From contig CM057235.1 in the NCBI GenBank assembly GCA_029891385.1, forward strand, positions 23,119,120 through 23,183,119: a DNA stretch of 64,000 nt. Direction: 5' to 3'. The DNA comes from Erythroxylum novogranatense. Lineage: Eukaryota; Streptophyta; Magnoliopsida; Malpighiales; Erythroxylaceae. This document shows positions 45,824 through 56,690 of the stretch, piece after piece. Below the pieces are notes generated by a model, which was not told the origin of the DNA, did not search any database, and saw nothing but the letters and a program-made list of their open reading frames with translations. Numbering within the stretch: position 1 is the stretch's first letter; each line of letters begins with the position of its first letter. The translations under genes were made by a program, and so were the position numbers.

Positions 45824-47014
45824 TTAAGATGTGGGAGGTTTGAGGCCTTTACCCTTGCCCCATTGGGATTTGCATCTAGCGGTGGAGTGTGAGTCCCCAC
45901 TGTTCTCATGGACAGTAAGGCCGGGAGAAGGTATAGATACATCATCAGAGCTAACTGAGGTCCCCTGGGACGAAGAATCAGTCAGAGGTGAGGAGACAGC
46001 AGGCAAAACAAGAGAGGTCTCAGGAATCTCAGAAACGGGCATGGTAGGCATAACACTAGGCACATCAGCGGTCCCACCAAGTGCTAAAGGCTGGGTAAGG
46101 GAAGGAACATCCCGGTGGTTCACTGGTTCAATGATAGGAGGATCAATGTTAGTAACAGCCTCTTGACTTGGCAAACTCGAGAGAACACCTGCGTGGGTAG
46201 GGGGCACATTCTCAGACGACGGGCCACCTTCCTCGAGTTGCATCAACTCCTGATAAGTACCATTTTTAAAGGTCTTACCCATAGGTTGCCATGTAGCATT
46301 TTTGGTTTTAATCGGGGGTCTCCAGTGATAGGACACAGCAATGTTGTCCTCCCACAAGCGATTCTTAGGCCCAAGTCTCATTATCGGGATTTCATCAGGT
46401 AACTCCTTGGACACCTCTATACTAACATAGAGGCGGGCATATCCTATGCGCTTCTTCATGGTCGTGCTCTCATCCATACACAATGGCTTACCAATGAAGC
46501 TAGCGAGCTGGCTAAGACCCTAGGTAGTCCAGTACTCCAAAGGCACATTATGGAAGTTAACCCAGATAGGAAGATTCTGAATTTTGATGGTTTCCAGTTT
46601 AAGACCAGGCTGCCAGAGTTGCAGGAATAGCAGCTGACTACCAACGTGCCATGTGCCCTCCTCCAGTATTTTAGAACCAACTGAAGTGGAGGAGAAGGAG
46701 AAGAGAACTAAGTTATCTTTGGAAAGCAGGATATCTGTAAGGCCTCTGTTCTTCCAAAACTTGGTAACCCAACGCTGGATAAGGGGAAAAGCTGGGCGAT
46801 GATCAAGGAAAAAGTCAACAAGAGTGGCTTGCCAACTAGCAGCCCCAGCTTGAAGAGTGGCCAAGTTCGGACAGACAATGAGACTCCCGTCAACTTCACT
46901 GGGTGGCGAGAAAGAAAGAAAGGAAACTATGGAGTCGCCTACGACTTGTTTCCATGTTTTCCAGGAAGCCAAAGGAGATGCGATCGAGTTCTAGGGGGTT
47001 AGAGAGGTAAGGGA
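45824..47014 (-). pseudogene. LINE ORF1 (DUF4283-type RNA-binding protein), main part
   Basis: The translation from about 46990 contains ASWKTWKQVVGD, then a DUF4283-like core (LVLFSFSS, ILEEGTWHVGSQLLFLQLW, LPIWVNFHNVPLEYWT), an in-frame TAG near 46518, and GKPLCMDESTTMKKRIGYARLYVSIE, followed by a long Ser/Pro-rich tail to the stop at 45824. Plant L1 ORF1 proteins have this layout and bind the element RNA. A frame break lies near 46993. The stop and the ORF2 start almost touch (TAATATG). Confidence 0.9.
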
Positions 47015-48017
47015 TGAAGTGAATCACACGTTAGTACAATTCTTATAAAACGATAACGAATACACGAGAAGGGGGGTTGAATTGTGTATTTCCCTTTTTG
47101 AAAACTCTTTCAAAACGGTTTTGTTTAAAAACAAGTTCTTTTACCAAAACTTCAGTAAGTTCGAATTAATCAAAACTTTGAAAAACTTGTTTCGAAATTC
47201 AAGTAATAACAAAACTTTGAACTTTAAGAGAGATAGGGTAGAGAGAAGTTGACACAGCGATTTTATACTGGTTCACCCCAAACCGTGGGCTACATCCAGT
47301 GCTCAGAAGTCTTTCTGAGATTTCACTATCTCTTCAACGTTTACAAGTATTCTTTCCGAGCCTCTTCAGGTCTCTACACTCAGTATTCTTTCAAACTTAG
47401 CCTCTGCATGCTATCTGCACTACTTTCTTACAAAAGTATTTGAAACCTGTTACAGTAAAATTAGCTCTCAGCTAATTTGCACAATTATCTTACAGACAAG
47501 TTTTTTTCGTTCGCGTACGTAAATCAATTCACTTTCAGCTTTTGCTTTTTCTAACTTTGCAATCTTTGACTTTGACTTATATTTATAGCCTTCGTCTGCA
47601 ACTGCTTTTTGAATCTTGGTTCTTGAATCTTGTTTCTTGAATCTTGAAAGAAACGGTTAATCAGTTGAGTTCTGTAACTAAATCGAACTGACTCTTGCAT
47701 CTTCTTTTGAATTATGTGTCTGCTTTTCTTCGTTATCATTTTTGCATCTGTGTTTCTACGTCTGTGTCTATTTTACATGTGCGTCTGCGTCTGCTTTTTA
47801 TTTTGCATCTGCGTCTACGTCTGCTTTTCATTTTGCGTCTGCTTTTCTACTTCTCCGTCTGTTTTTCAATCTGCGTCTGTATATCTTCATCTATTTTTTA
47901 ACTTCGTCTGCATCTGTGTTTTGTTCTCCGTCTGTCTATTTCTTATTTTACGTCTGTTTTTACTCCTTTTTGTTATTCATCATAATCATATATATGTAAA
48001 GTCATTTTGACTCAACA
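47015..48017 (-). repeat. COP-2 left (3') LTR
   Basis: 1,003 bp. Contains a degenerate minisatellite of about 12 bp (CGTCTGCTTTT-type on the plus strand) at 47700-47960, which yields spurious Cys/Phe-rich ORFs. Confidence 0.93.
47700..47960. repeat. CGTCTG minisatellite, COP-2 left LTR
   Basis: About fifteen imperfect repeats of (T)CTGCGTCTGCTTTT type. The right-LTR counterpart is 56225-56460, with a different number and quality of units. Confidence 0.85.
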
Positions 48018-48034
48018 ATCTCCCCCTTTTTGAT
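48018..48034 (-). promoter_or_regulatory. COP-2 polypurine tract
   Basis: The minus strand reads AAAAAGGGGGAGAT directly before LTR start TGTTGAGTC. Confidence 0.88.
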
Positions 48035-48693
48035 GATAACAAATTATATACATAAAAAGAAAACAAAGTACAATGTGTAAAAGGAAAAATCTTATCTTCA
48101 AAAATCTTCTTCCTCTTCTTCCTTTCTTTTCTTCGTCTCCTTCAATCACACCCTTTGAGATTCTTTGTTTGCTTTCTTCCATTCTCTTCTGCTGCTTTCC
48201 ATTCTCTTCTCCCCCTATTTGTTATAATCAAAAATGATTAATGGCGATGACTCTTCATCAGTTCTGTCATCATCTTCTTCATATCATTCATCATCTCCTT
48301 TATATCGTTGACTTCTCTGCGTAATTGGTTGATTTCCTCTTGAGAGTCAAACGGTGAGGAGGGTTGATCATTATCTGTTGAGGGTGCAGTGAACGCAATT
48401 GTTGTAGCATATGCGTCCGAGGATGGAATGTAATCTTCTCTAATCGCAAATGTGGGTGGATGAATGAATAGATTTGACTATGGAAGGTCTAAATCATAGG
48501 GAGCATGTAGCATAAGCAACTGTCTTCCTTGCAGGGGTATTACTTCAGCTTCAATAGACAGTGTATTAGATAGAGGCCTAATACGCAAAACTGTCTGGAT
48601 AAGGGATTCAATAAACGTCTCTGTTATCAGTTGTTCCCCTACTGGACAGTATTCATACTTATCTGTATAGCTACAACTAGCTCCATTAGTATT
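48035..48693 (-). other. COP-2 region between additional ORF and 3' LTR
   Basis: About 660 bp. Fragments such as 48240-48480 resemble an extension of the additional ORF (Ser/Asp-rich, with coiled-coil-like stretches), broken by stops; otherwise nothing assigned. Confidence 0.5.
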
Positions 48694-50058
48694 CTATTTC
48701 GAAGCGCATGCTGCATCAATTCGACGCACTTCTTCTTCAATTTGATCTGCGGACAGATCATCACTAATTTCTTTAGGATATAGCTTCATCTTTCCCTTAT
48801 TCAAATCCAAAGGATATCTTGGCTGAATATCCGATACAACCTTTATTACCATCTTCTCTGCGATTGGATAAATAGTACACAGTTTGCTAGACATTTTTGT
48901 AGGGTATGGCTTTGTAGCAGCATCCCTCAAGACGTCATAGAAAGTCTTTTCATCTTCTTTCAGTAAATGCCATGTGCCACTATTTATCAAAATAGGTTGT
49001 ACGACAGCCATTACCTTCCTCCTTGGTTGATCACAGATGGAGATCGCATTCCTCCTCTTGGTAACAACTTCAACCATTCTGATCTTCAACTTGTCTCTTC
49101 TTAAAAATTTAGAGTAGTTGTATATGATCAGACCAGGTTCATCGGATTTCTCATGTGATTCCTGAACCAAGTTTAATTCTGTTGTTGCCTCTTGTTGATC
49201 TGTGCGGGGAATAGATTGAACCAGGTTAGGCTCCACTGGTTCCTCCTGTTGGATAACAATAGGAGTTTCCTGAACTTTGCTTTGCTTCTTCTGACTAACT
49301 TCCTCAGCAATGGACACACTCTTCTTTCGGCTAATCTTCTTAGTCTTTTCTTCTGCTTCAGTCAGTCTCGGAGTTTTCTTAACTTGAGATTTTTCCTTCT
49401 CAGACTCCGACTTTCTCTTCTTCTCAGTCCCTCTAGCCTGTTTGGCTGAGTCTTCCTCTAAAATTAAGACTAGAGATCTTGTCGCTTTTGGTACGCAAGA
49501 TCCAGAGACTTCTGCCTCACTCTGCTCTTTGATTCTCCTTTCTTTCTGTTGTCGCAGAGTGCGAATCCTTGGTGATCTCCTCGCCTTTTTGAAAATCTCA
49601 CCCAAAAGACTCTCCCCTGTTCTTTTCTGTGCACCTTCATCTGTCCTCCAGACTTGACTCACGTCTCTTTGAGGACTCGCTTGTTTGATCAGCGGTCTTC
49701 CCGATAATTTTCTTATTTCTTCGATCGAAAATCTCACACTCACTTGAGATTTAGAACTTGTGGTGGGAGTCTTCTTCAATAACCACTCCCCCTCAGTTCT
49801 AGCTTTCATTGTAGATTCTGCTTCTTCTTTTACTACCACCTTCAAGCCCATTCTTCTTAATGTATCAGAGTTAATGGTACTCTTGACAGATACCATCCTT
49901 CTGATTCCTCTGTGAAGAAGAACTCCGGATTCCCTAAAAATCTTGGTGAGTAGCATGCCATAAGGATAACTGTTGGTATCCTTCATCTCCTTAACCATAT
50001 AATGAAAAATCAAAATGGTAGGTCTATTGGACGGTGATTCAGCAGATAGAACAGACAT
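48694..50058 (-). CDS. COP-2 additional ORF, main open part (454 codons)
   Basis: Longest open frame in the window, between RNase H and the 3' LTR. The N-terminal ~70 residues (FHYMVKEMKDTNSYPYGMLLTKIF and GVLLHRGIRRM region) continue the domain that begins in 50196-50650 and resemble the plant retrotransposon additional-ORF domain known as 'putative plant transposon protein'. The middle (about 100-300) is extremely Lys/Glu/Ser-rich and probably disordered, with nuclear-localisation-like KKRK and RKK clusters; the C-terminal ~150 residues look folded (MVEVVTKRRNAISI, IYPIAEKMVIKVV). No signal peptide or membrane segment, so an envelope role is not supported. Function unknown. Confidence 0.7.
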   Translation of the reverse strand: MSVLSAESPSNRPTILIFHYMVKEMKDTNSYPYGMLLTKIFRESGVLLHRGIRRMVSVKSTINSDTLRRMGLKVVVKEEAESTMKARTEGEWLLKKTPTTSSKSQVSVRFSIEEIRKLSGRPLIKQASPQRDVSQVWRTDEGAQKRTGESLLGEIFKKARRSPRIRTLRQQKERRIKEQSEAEVSGSCVPKATRSLVLILEEDSAKQARGTEKKRKSESEKEKSQVKKTPRLTEAEEKTKKISRKKSVSIAEEVSQKKQSKVQETPIVIQQEEPVEPNLVQSIPRTDQQEATTELNLVQESHEKSDEPGLIIYNYSKFLRRDKLKIRMVEVVTKRRNAISICDQPRRKVMAVVQPILINSGTWHLLKEDEKTFYDVLRDAATKPYPTKMSSKLCTIYPIAEKMVIKVVSDIQPRYPLDLNKGKMKLYPKEISDDLSADQIEEEVRRIDAACASK

Positions 50059-50650
50059 TGCTCATCCAAGGTAGTCACAAGATGCCTTGACCCGGCTCTC
50101 GGTAAGATGCAATTAAATAGAATAGCATGAAGAACCCCAGCCTTCGGGACCAAACTCGAGGTCTTCCTCTCCCATGGGTAATTAGCTCCATATAACTATT
50201 TTCTGACATCTTCTTCCTTCATACTAACCTTGGACATCCATCCGGCTTTGGTTGATAGGATTTCTCCAACTGATGAGCACTCAGTTACCTTCTCCATTAT
50301 CTCCTTCGTCACAATAACAGATACTCCATCTACTATTGAGACAATGGTGTTATCAACCAATTGCGCATGCTTCCAAAAGTCATACACCTCATCAGTATAC
50401 ATTGGTTCTCGTATCTGGAAGAATTTTCTCCATCCGGCTTCTACGATTTCTGGTTCAACATCCATGTTGTCGCTCCTCAGAGATTCAAAGTCCACATGTC
50501 TTTCATACATCATAGCTGACTCTATTGATTCTGAATCGAAACTATCTCTAGTAAGCTATTCTATAAAGGTAAAGTTGATCTCAAGGGTTTTCGATAGAGA
50601 TGAAACTTCTGTATTTGAGAGAGTAACCGAAATGATTTTAATTTCAGACT
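50059..50650 (-). pseudogene. COP-2 additional ORF, N-terminal part
   Basis: Upstream portion of the additional ORF. The open piece 50513-50196 contains MYERHVDFESL, GWRKFFQIREPMYTDEVYDFW and a VSVIVTKEIMEKVT stretch, the order seen in plant retrotransposon additional ORFs. A TAG near 50550 (one transition from CAG) and a frame break at 50059-50195 separate it from its start and from the 454-codon part. Confidence 0.65.
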
Positions 50651-50789
50651 ACGCGTAGGGGTCTTATCCGGTGTGTTCTAGAATCATTGGGATCCTCAAG
50701 ACTATGAGATTTTCCCTCCGCAACTTCCTTGTGAGAGAAGTTACCAGCTGTAAACCACTGTTTCTGACGCCGTTAACTTTGATGATCTC

Positions 50790-52217
50790 TTAGCTTGACT
50801 GGTCATTTAACATAACCATGTTGAGGTTCCGTCTGATTTCCTTGAACCGATCTTCACTCAATGGTTTAGTGAGAATATATGTCCATTGATACTCTGTTTC
50901 AACGAACTGTAGTGTCACCACCTTCCTCGGAACGTAGTCTCTCAAGAAGTGATGTTTGACTTCGATATGCTTCACTCCCGAATGCTGTATTGGATTCTTC
51001 GATAGATTGATGGCAGTGGTGTTGTCGCAGTAGATTGGGATCTCCTCTTTCTGAACTGAATAATCTTCCAGTTGATATTTGATACACAATGTTTGTGAAC
51101 AACAGCTTGCGGCAGACATGTACTCGGCTTCGGCAGTTGATAGAGCGATTGAACTTTTTATGTTGCTTGACCAAGAAACTAGGTTTGCGCCAAGAAAGTG
51201 ACATCCTCCACTAGTGCTCTTCCTTTCAATCCTACCTCCGGCATAGTCCGCATCGCAATATCCGATTAACCTGAAATCTTTACCTTTCTCAAACATTAAG
51301 CAAAGATCAGTAGTACCTGCGAGATATCTCATAATCCTTTTAACAGCAATAAAATGAGACTCTCTAGGATCGGCCTGAAACCTTGCACACAAGCATACAC
51401 TGAATAGAATATCAGGTCTACTAGCTATAAGGTACAGTAAAGAACCGATCATCCCTCTATACAGGGTTTGATCCACCTTCTTACCAAGTTCATCTTTCCA
51501 CAAAAGGTTCGAAAGATGCATCGGAGTTGCCATTGGCTTCACATTATTCATATCAAATTTACACAGCAATTCTTTCACATACTTTTGTTGATTGATAAAG
51601 ATTTTCTCTTCGGTTTGCTTAACTTGCAACCCAAGAAAGAACTTTAACTCACCCATCATACTCATTTCAAATTCATTTTTTATCAGACTCTCAAAACTCA
51701 TACACAACTTCTTTGAAGTAGCACCAAATATAATATCATCAACATAGATTTGCAATAAAATAAAATCATTATCATAATTCTTTCTGAAAAGCGTTTTATC
51801 CACTTGACCTCTAGTAAACCCACTCTCTAAGAGAAAATTACTTAGACGATCATACCAAGCTCTAGGAGCTTGCTTCAAGCCGTATAAAGCTTTATGAAGT
51901 CTATAGACATGTTCTGGATTCTTAACATCCTCAAAGCCAGGAGGTTGCTTCACATACACTTCTTCGTCTATAAAACTATTCAGAAAAACGCTCTTCACGT
52001 CCATCTAAAAAAGCTTTATATCATAACAAACAACATATGCTAGCAATATTCTAATAGCTTCAAGTCTTGCTACTGGAGCATATGTCTCATTGTAGTCTAT
52101 TCCTTCTTGCTGATTATAGCCTTGTGCTACTAATCTAGCTTTATTCCGACTCACTCTACCTGATTCATCTAATTTATTCTTAAAAACCCATCTGATTCCT
52201 ATAATGGATTTCTTCAA
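50790..52217 (-). pseudogene. COP-2 reverse transcriptase and RNase H
   Basis: Read right to left: RT opening [14 protein letters not shown] and [17 protein letters not shown] (52217-52005), a single TAG stop at about 52004 (one transition from CAG), then an uninterrupted 404-codon frame: MDVKSVFLN, YGLKQAPRAWYDRL, catalytic YVDDIIFG (near 51740), MIGSLLYL, and RNase H with CDADYAGG, STAEAEYMSA, CDNTTAINLS, ILTKPLSEDRF. All catalytic motifs look intact, so one substitution is the only clear lesion in this segment. Confidence 0.95.
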
Positions 52218-53310
52218 AGGTTTTGGAACTAAGGACCAAACTTTATTCCTAGCAAACTAATTCAGCTCCTCTTGCATGGCTAAAATCCAAACTTCGTCCT
52301 AAAGAGCTTCCTCAATCTTCTTAGGCTCTATTTCAGAGATGAAAGCCACATTAGCTTCTCTTCTGAATTTGGACCTTGTCCTTACTCCTTCTGAGGTCTC
52401 TCCGATAATTAGCTATTCTGGATGAGAACTCCTATATTTTCAATCTCTCTTTAATCCTATAGTTTCTGGAATATCCTCAACCTTATCTACTTGAGTTCCT
52501 GATGATGGAGTTTCTGTTGTATCATCTAAGTAGTTTGAAGGACCTTCATTCTCCATGTCATCTTCCTTATGGGGTTGGGAAAGATCATCAAACTTGACAT
52601 GGATGGTTTCCTCAACTATCCTTAAAATAGGGTTATATACCCGAAAAGCCCTAGATGATGATGAGTAGCCTACAAAGATTCCTGAATAGGTCTTTGAATC
52701 AAACATATCCAACAATTCCTTTGTATTCAAAATAGAGCACTTGCAACCGAATGGATGAAAGTAAGATATGTTAGGTCTCCTTCCATTCCATAACTCATAA
52801 GGAGTCTTCTTCAACAGTGGTCGCAATAGTATTCTGTTCTGAATATAACACGTTGTATTCACAGCTTCTGCCCAGAAGTACTTAGGAAGATTCATCTCAC
52901 ATAGCATAGTCCTTTCCATTTCTTGAATTGTCCTGTTCTTGCTTTCAACAACTTCATTCTGTTGTTGAGTTCTAGGAGCAGAGAAATTGTGGGAAATTCC
53001 ATTCTCCTCATAAAATAATCTAAACTTCTCATTCTCGAATTCTCCACCATGATCACTCCTGATATTGGCTATAAGTACTCCTTTTTCTATCTGTAACTTT
53101 CTGGAAAGGGTCCTAAAACACTTAAAGGATTCATGTTTGTGTAACAAAAACAATATCCAACAGAATCTAGTAAAGTCATCAACAATAACAAGTCCATATT
53201 TTTTTCTGCCAAGACTTATTGTCCTAGTTGGACCAAATAAATCTATATGTAACAGCTCTAAAGGTCTAGAAGATATTACAAAATTTTTAGAAGAAAACGA
53301 TGTTTTAATT
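52218..53310 (-). pseudogene. COP-2 integrase
   Basis: Starts after CESCLKGK with a TAA stop near 53308 (one transition from CAA), then runs open through HIDLFGPTRT, VDDFTRFCWI, IRSDHGGEF and QQNEVVESKNRT (acidic catalytic positions D, D, E present), PYELWNGRRPNISYFHPFGC and the C-terminal FDSKTYSGIFVGYSSSSRAFRVYN to 52440. The linker to the RT (52440-52218) holds stops. It inserts the element cDNA. Confidence 0.92.
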
Positions 53311-53850
53311 TATTTTCCTTTCAAACAACTTTCACAGAAAAATTCTTTGTCAAAACTCATTTTTGGTAAACCTCTTACCAAATCAAATTTTGCCAACTTT
53401 GAAATGTGTTTAAAGGAGACATGACCTAGCTTTTTATGCCAGATTAGTCTTTCTTCTTCAGAAGATAGAAAACATGAAACATTTTGGTCTTGAAAATCTT
53501 CTAAGTCAATTTTATAAAGATTATTTCTTCTCTTGACAGAAAAGAATATAGACCTATTTTTGTTTCTGACTTCACAAAGATTTTGATTGAACATGACTAT
53601 GAAACCAGAATCACACAATTGATTTACACTTATCAAATTGTGCTTCAGACCATCAACAAGCAGTATATTATCTATGCATGCAAAGGAATCTTTACCTATC
53701 TTACCGATTCCAATTATCTTACCCTGCTGGTTGTCTCCGAAAGTCACCGATCCTCCCTTCTTATACTGAAGATCTAGGAACATAGATCTTCTTCCTGTCA
53801 TATGTCGCGAGCAGCCACTGTCTAAATACCAACGGTGCTTGTCGCATCTT
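53311..53850 (-). pseudogene. COP-2 protease and GAG-pre-integrase
   Basis: The protease active site reads WYLDSGCSRHMTG just upstream of 53801 (catalytic Asp intact), followed by [18 protein letters not shown] and [13 protein letters not shown]. The zinc-binding pre-integrase domain follows: IWHKKLGHVSFKHISKL and FCESCLKGK (HHCC complete). The frame is open for 163 codons. Confidence 0.92.
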
Positions 53851-55483
53851 TCAAGGAAGAATATCTGCAGGAGAAACTATTTTACTCTTTGGTACCCATA
53901 TTTTCTTGGGTCCTTTCTGGTTAGTAATATGCATATAATGAGTTCTTTGATGCCTTTTACTAATCTGTTGATGAAAACGTGTTTGGTAATGCCTTTTATT
54001 TTGAGATAGTGGTTTTATATAATTATGGGACTTATTACCCGTAAACCCTAATCCAGTTTTATCATTCGGGTGTCTACATTTTCCTAGCATCTCATTCATT
54101 CTCTTAGTACTTTCAGTGAATGTAGCTAAATTAGATGAGAGACTTTTAATTCTAAGCTTTAACTGATTTATCTCTTCGGATTTATCTACAACTCTCTTTT
54201 TCTCCTCAAGTTGTTTCTTTAAACAAATATTTTCTCTCTCTATTTCTTCTGTATGTTTAATATTTTCTACATACTTCTTCTTTAACATTTTGTACTATTT
54301 CAGAATAGCATGAGAATCCTCTAATAATTCTGAATAAGCTTCATGCAAGTTATCGTATTCAGAAGTTACCTCCTCATCACTTTCTTCTTCGGCTACTAGG
54401 CAGATATTAGCATGTTCAGATGACTCGGAATTTGTATATGACTCTGATGAATCTAGATCTTCCTATGTTGCCATCATGCTTTTCTTGCCTTCTCTACTCT
54501 TCTTTGGTTTCTTCTTCAGAGTAGGACATTCAGACTTGTAGTGTCCGGGTTGATTACACTCGTAGCATATGATAGATGTCTTTTCTGCTTTGCCATCATC
54601 TTTGCTATTCTTCTTGAAGGGTTGGCTTCCTTTGGACTTCTTCTTCCACATCCTTCTTATCTTCCGGGAAATGAACGATAATTCGTCATCTTCATCACTT
54701 GACTCTTGTTCTGATTCGCTTGAGTCATCATTCTTTGATTCTTCTATATTCAATGCTTTTGATGACTTTCTCCTTCTTTGAGTCTTGTGGTTCTTCTGTC
54801 CGGCCTTTAGTGCTATTGACTTTTTCCGTTTGGGCTTGTTTTCAGCATCGAGCTCTACTTCATGAATCTTTAGAGATCCAAGCAACCCGTCAAGCTTTAG
54901 CATGCTCAAGTCCTTCGCTTCCTGCACCGTTGTAACTTTTGGTCTCCACCTCTTCGGAAGACTTCTTAAGATCTTTCTTACGTGATCCTGGTTGTTGTAC
55001 GTTCTTCCAAGGGCTTTTAATCCATTGACGATTGTCTGAAATCTTCCAAACATTTGATCAATAGATTCTTCTTCCTTCATCTTAAAAAGCTCATACTGGT
55101 GCACAAGAATGCTTATCTTGGATTCTTTGACTTGGTTTGTGCCTTCATGAGCGATGGATAATGTGTCCCACATCTCCTTCGCAGTGTCGCATCCGTGAAC
55201 TTTGTCATATTCACTCCTCGCTAGGCACACGCCGAAGAACTTCGCTTAGAATCGAAATAATTCTCGCCTTTTGGTCAGCCGTCCATCTGGTCCATGGAAT
55301 AAGATTTCCATCTTCGTCTTCTGGTGTATATGGTCCATTCTCTATAACATCCCAAAGATCGACATGAGTAGATTCTACGAAAAACCGCATTCTATCTTTC
55401 CAGTAGTGATAATCTTCTCCGTTGAATGCTGGAGGTCTCGTGACTGAGGCACCTTTTGCAATATATATATGTGATTCTGTCAT
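53851..55483 (-). pseudogene. COP-2 gag
   Basis: N-terminal piece 55483-55211 (RPPAFNGEDYHYWKDRM) is joined through a frameshift near 55230 to a 255-codon piece (UBN2 gag core: AKEMWDTLSIAHEGT, EEESIDQMFGRFQTIVNGL), with an acidic/Ser patch and zinc knuckle CYECNQPGHYKSEC near 54565-54525. After TAG stops at about 54460 and 54297 the tail (54288-53851) is a coiled coil (ENICLKKQLEEKKRVVDKSE) plus a basic region. A coiled-coil gag tail is typical of SIRE-like copia elements. Confidence 0.92.
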
Positions 55484-55526
55484 TATTTTTAATCCACACT
55501 TTGCTACAGTGATTCTTGGATACCGA

Positions 55527-55538
55527 GCTCTGATACCA
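55527..55538 (-). promoter_or_regulatory. COP-2 primer binding site
   Basis: The minus strand reads TGGTATCAGAGC, two bases from the LTR edge at 55541. Confidence 0.93.
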
Positions 55539-55540
55539 AT

Positions 55541-56517
55541 TGAAGTGAATCACAATTTAGTACAATGCTTATAAAACGATAACGAATACACGAGAAGGGG
55601 GGTTGAATTGTGTATTCCCCTTTTTGAAAACTCTTTCAAAACGGTTTTGTTTAAAAACAAGTTCTTTTACCAAAACTTCAGTAAGTTCGAATTAATCAAA
55701 ACTTTGAAAAACTTGTTTCGAAATTCAAGTAATAACAAAACTTTGAACTTTAAGAGAGATAGGGTAGAGAGAAGTTGACACAGCGATTTTATACTGGTTC
55801 ATCCCAAACCGTGAGCTACATCCAGTCCTCAGAAGTCTTTCTGAGATTTCACTATCTCTTCAACGTTTACAAGTATTCTTTCCGAACCTCTTCAGGTCTC
55901 TACACTTAGTATTCTTTCACACTTAGCCTCTGCAGGCTATCTGCACTACTTTCTTACAAAAGTATTTGAAACCTGTTACAGTAAAATTAGCTCTCAGCTA
56001 ATTTGCACAATTGTCTTACAGACAAGTTTTTTTCGTTCGCGTACATAAATCAATTCACTTTCAACTTTTGTTTTTTCTAACTTTGTAATCTTCGAATTTG
56101 ACTTATATTTATAGCCTTCGTCTGCAACTGCTTCTTGAATCTTGTTTCTTGAATCTTGTTTCTTAAATCTTGAAAGAAACAGTTAATCAGTTGAGTTCAG
56201 AATAACTCGAATCGACTCTTCGTCTTCTTTTGAATTCTGCGTACGCTTTTCTCCGCCTGCATTTTTGTATCTGTGTTTACGCTCAGGTCTATTTTATCTG
56301 CTCAAGCTCGCTTTTCATTTTAAATCGCGTCTACATCTGCTTTTCTACTTCTCCGTCTGTTTTTCAATCTGCGTCTGTATATCTTCGTCTGCTTTTTAAC
56401 TTCGTCTGCGTCTGTGTGTTTATTCTCCGTCTGTTTGTTTTTTATTTTACGTCTGTTTTTACTTCTTCTTTGTTATTCATCAAAATCATATATATGTAAA
56501 GTCATTTTGACTCAACA
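55541..56517 (-). repeat. COP-2 right (5') LTR
   Basis: 977 bp partner of 47015-48017. Most of the difference lies in the CGTCTG minisatellite (56225-56460). Confidence 0.93.
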
Positions 56518-56690
56518 GGAGAAGGGGCAGAGGACAAAGGAGGAAAGTCCTCAGCGGGGCGAGCAAGGGGGTCAACTGGGACAGCCATAAGGCAGGAAAG
56601 AAATTTGAAGAAAAGGGAGGGCAAAATGGAAGGGAAAGAAGAAAAAGCTAGAGAGAAGGGAGAGCGTCTCTCTCTAACCCATTAAAGTTC
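56518..56690 (-). pseudogene. LINE ORF1 start and 5' UTR, piece 1 of 4
   Basis: Minus-strand translation from the ATG at 56588 gives MAVPVDPLARPAEDFPP, a plausible ORF1 start, cut by COP-2 at 56518 and continued at 47014. Upstream to about 56690 is a pyrimidine-rich (minus-strand) leader. The true LINE 5' end is not visible. Confidence 0.65.

Larger units (their letters stand above)
47015..56517 (-). mobile_element. COP-2: Ty1/copia retrotransposon with an additional ORF, minus strand
   Basis: 9,503 bp. LTRs 47015-48017 (3') and 55541-56517 (5'), both TG...CA, with primer site and polypurine tract in the expected places. Order gag-PR-INT-RT-RNH then an extra ORF; a coiled-coil gag tail and the extra ORF point to the SIRE/Maximus lineage (inference). 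It sits in LINE ORF1. The flanking five bases (AGGGA at 47010-47014, GGAGA at 56518-56522) are not identical, so the target duplication has decayed or the ends are slightly off. Confidence 0.93.

Noticed and set aside
47010..47014. Target duplication for COP-2
   Set aside because: AGGGA and GGAGA differ at two of five bases, so I do not claim it, although both LTR ends are well defined.
47695..48010. Cys/Phe-rich ORFs of 68-98 aa, possible secreted peptides
   Set aside because: Produced by the CGTCTG minisatellite in the COP-2 LTR, open in several frames.
48694..50058. COP-2 extra ORF as an envelope gene
   Set aside because: No signal peptide, transmembrane segment or glycoprotein-like Cys pattern; Lys/Glu-rich disordered middle instead.
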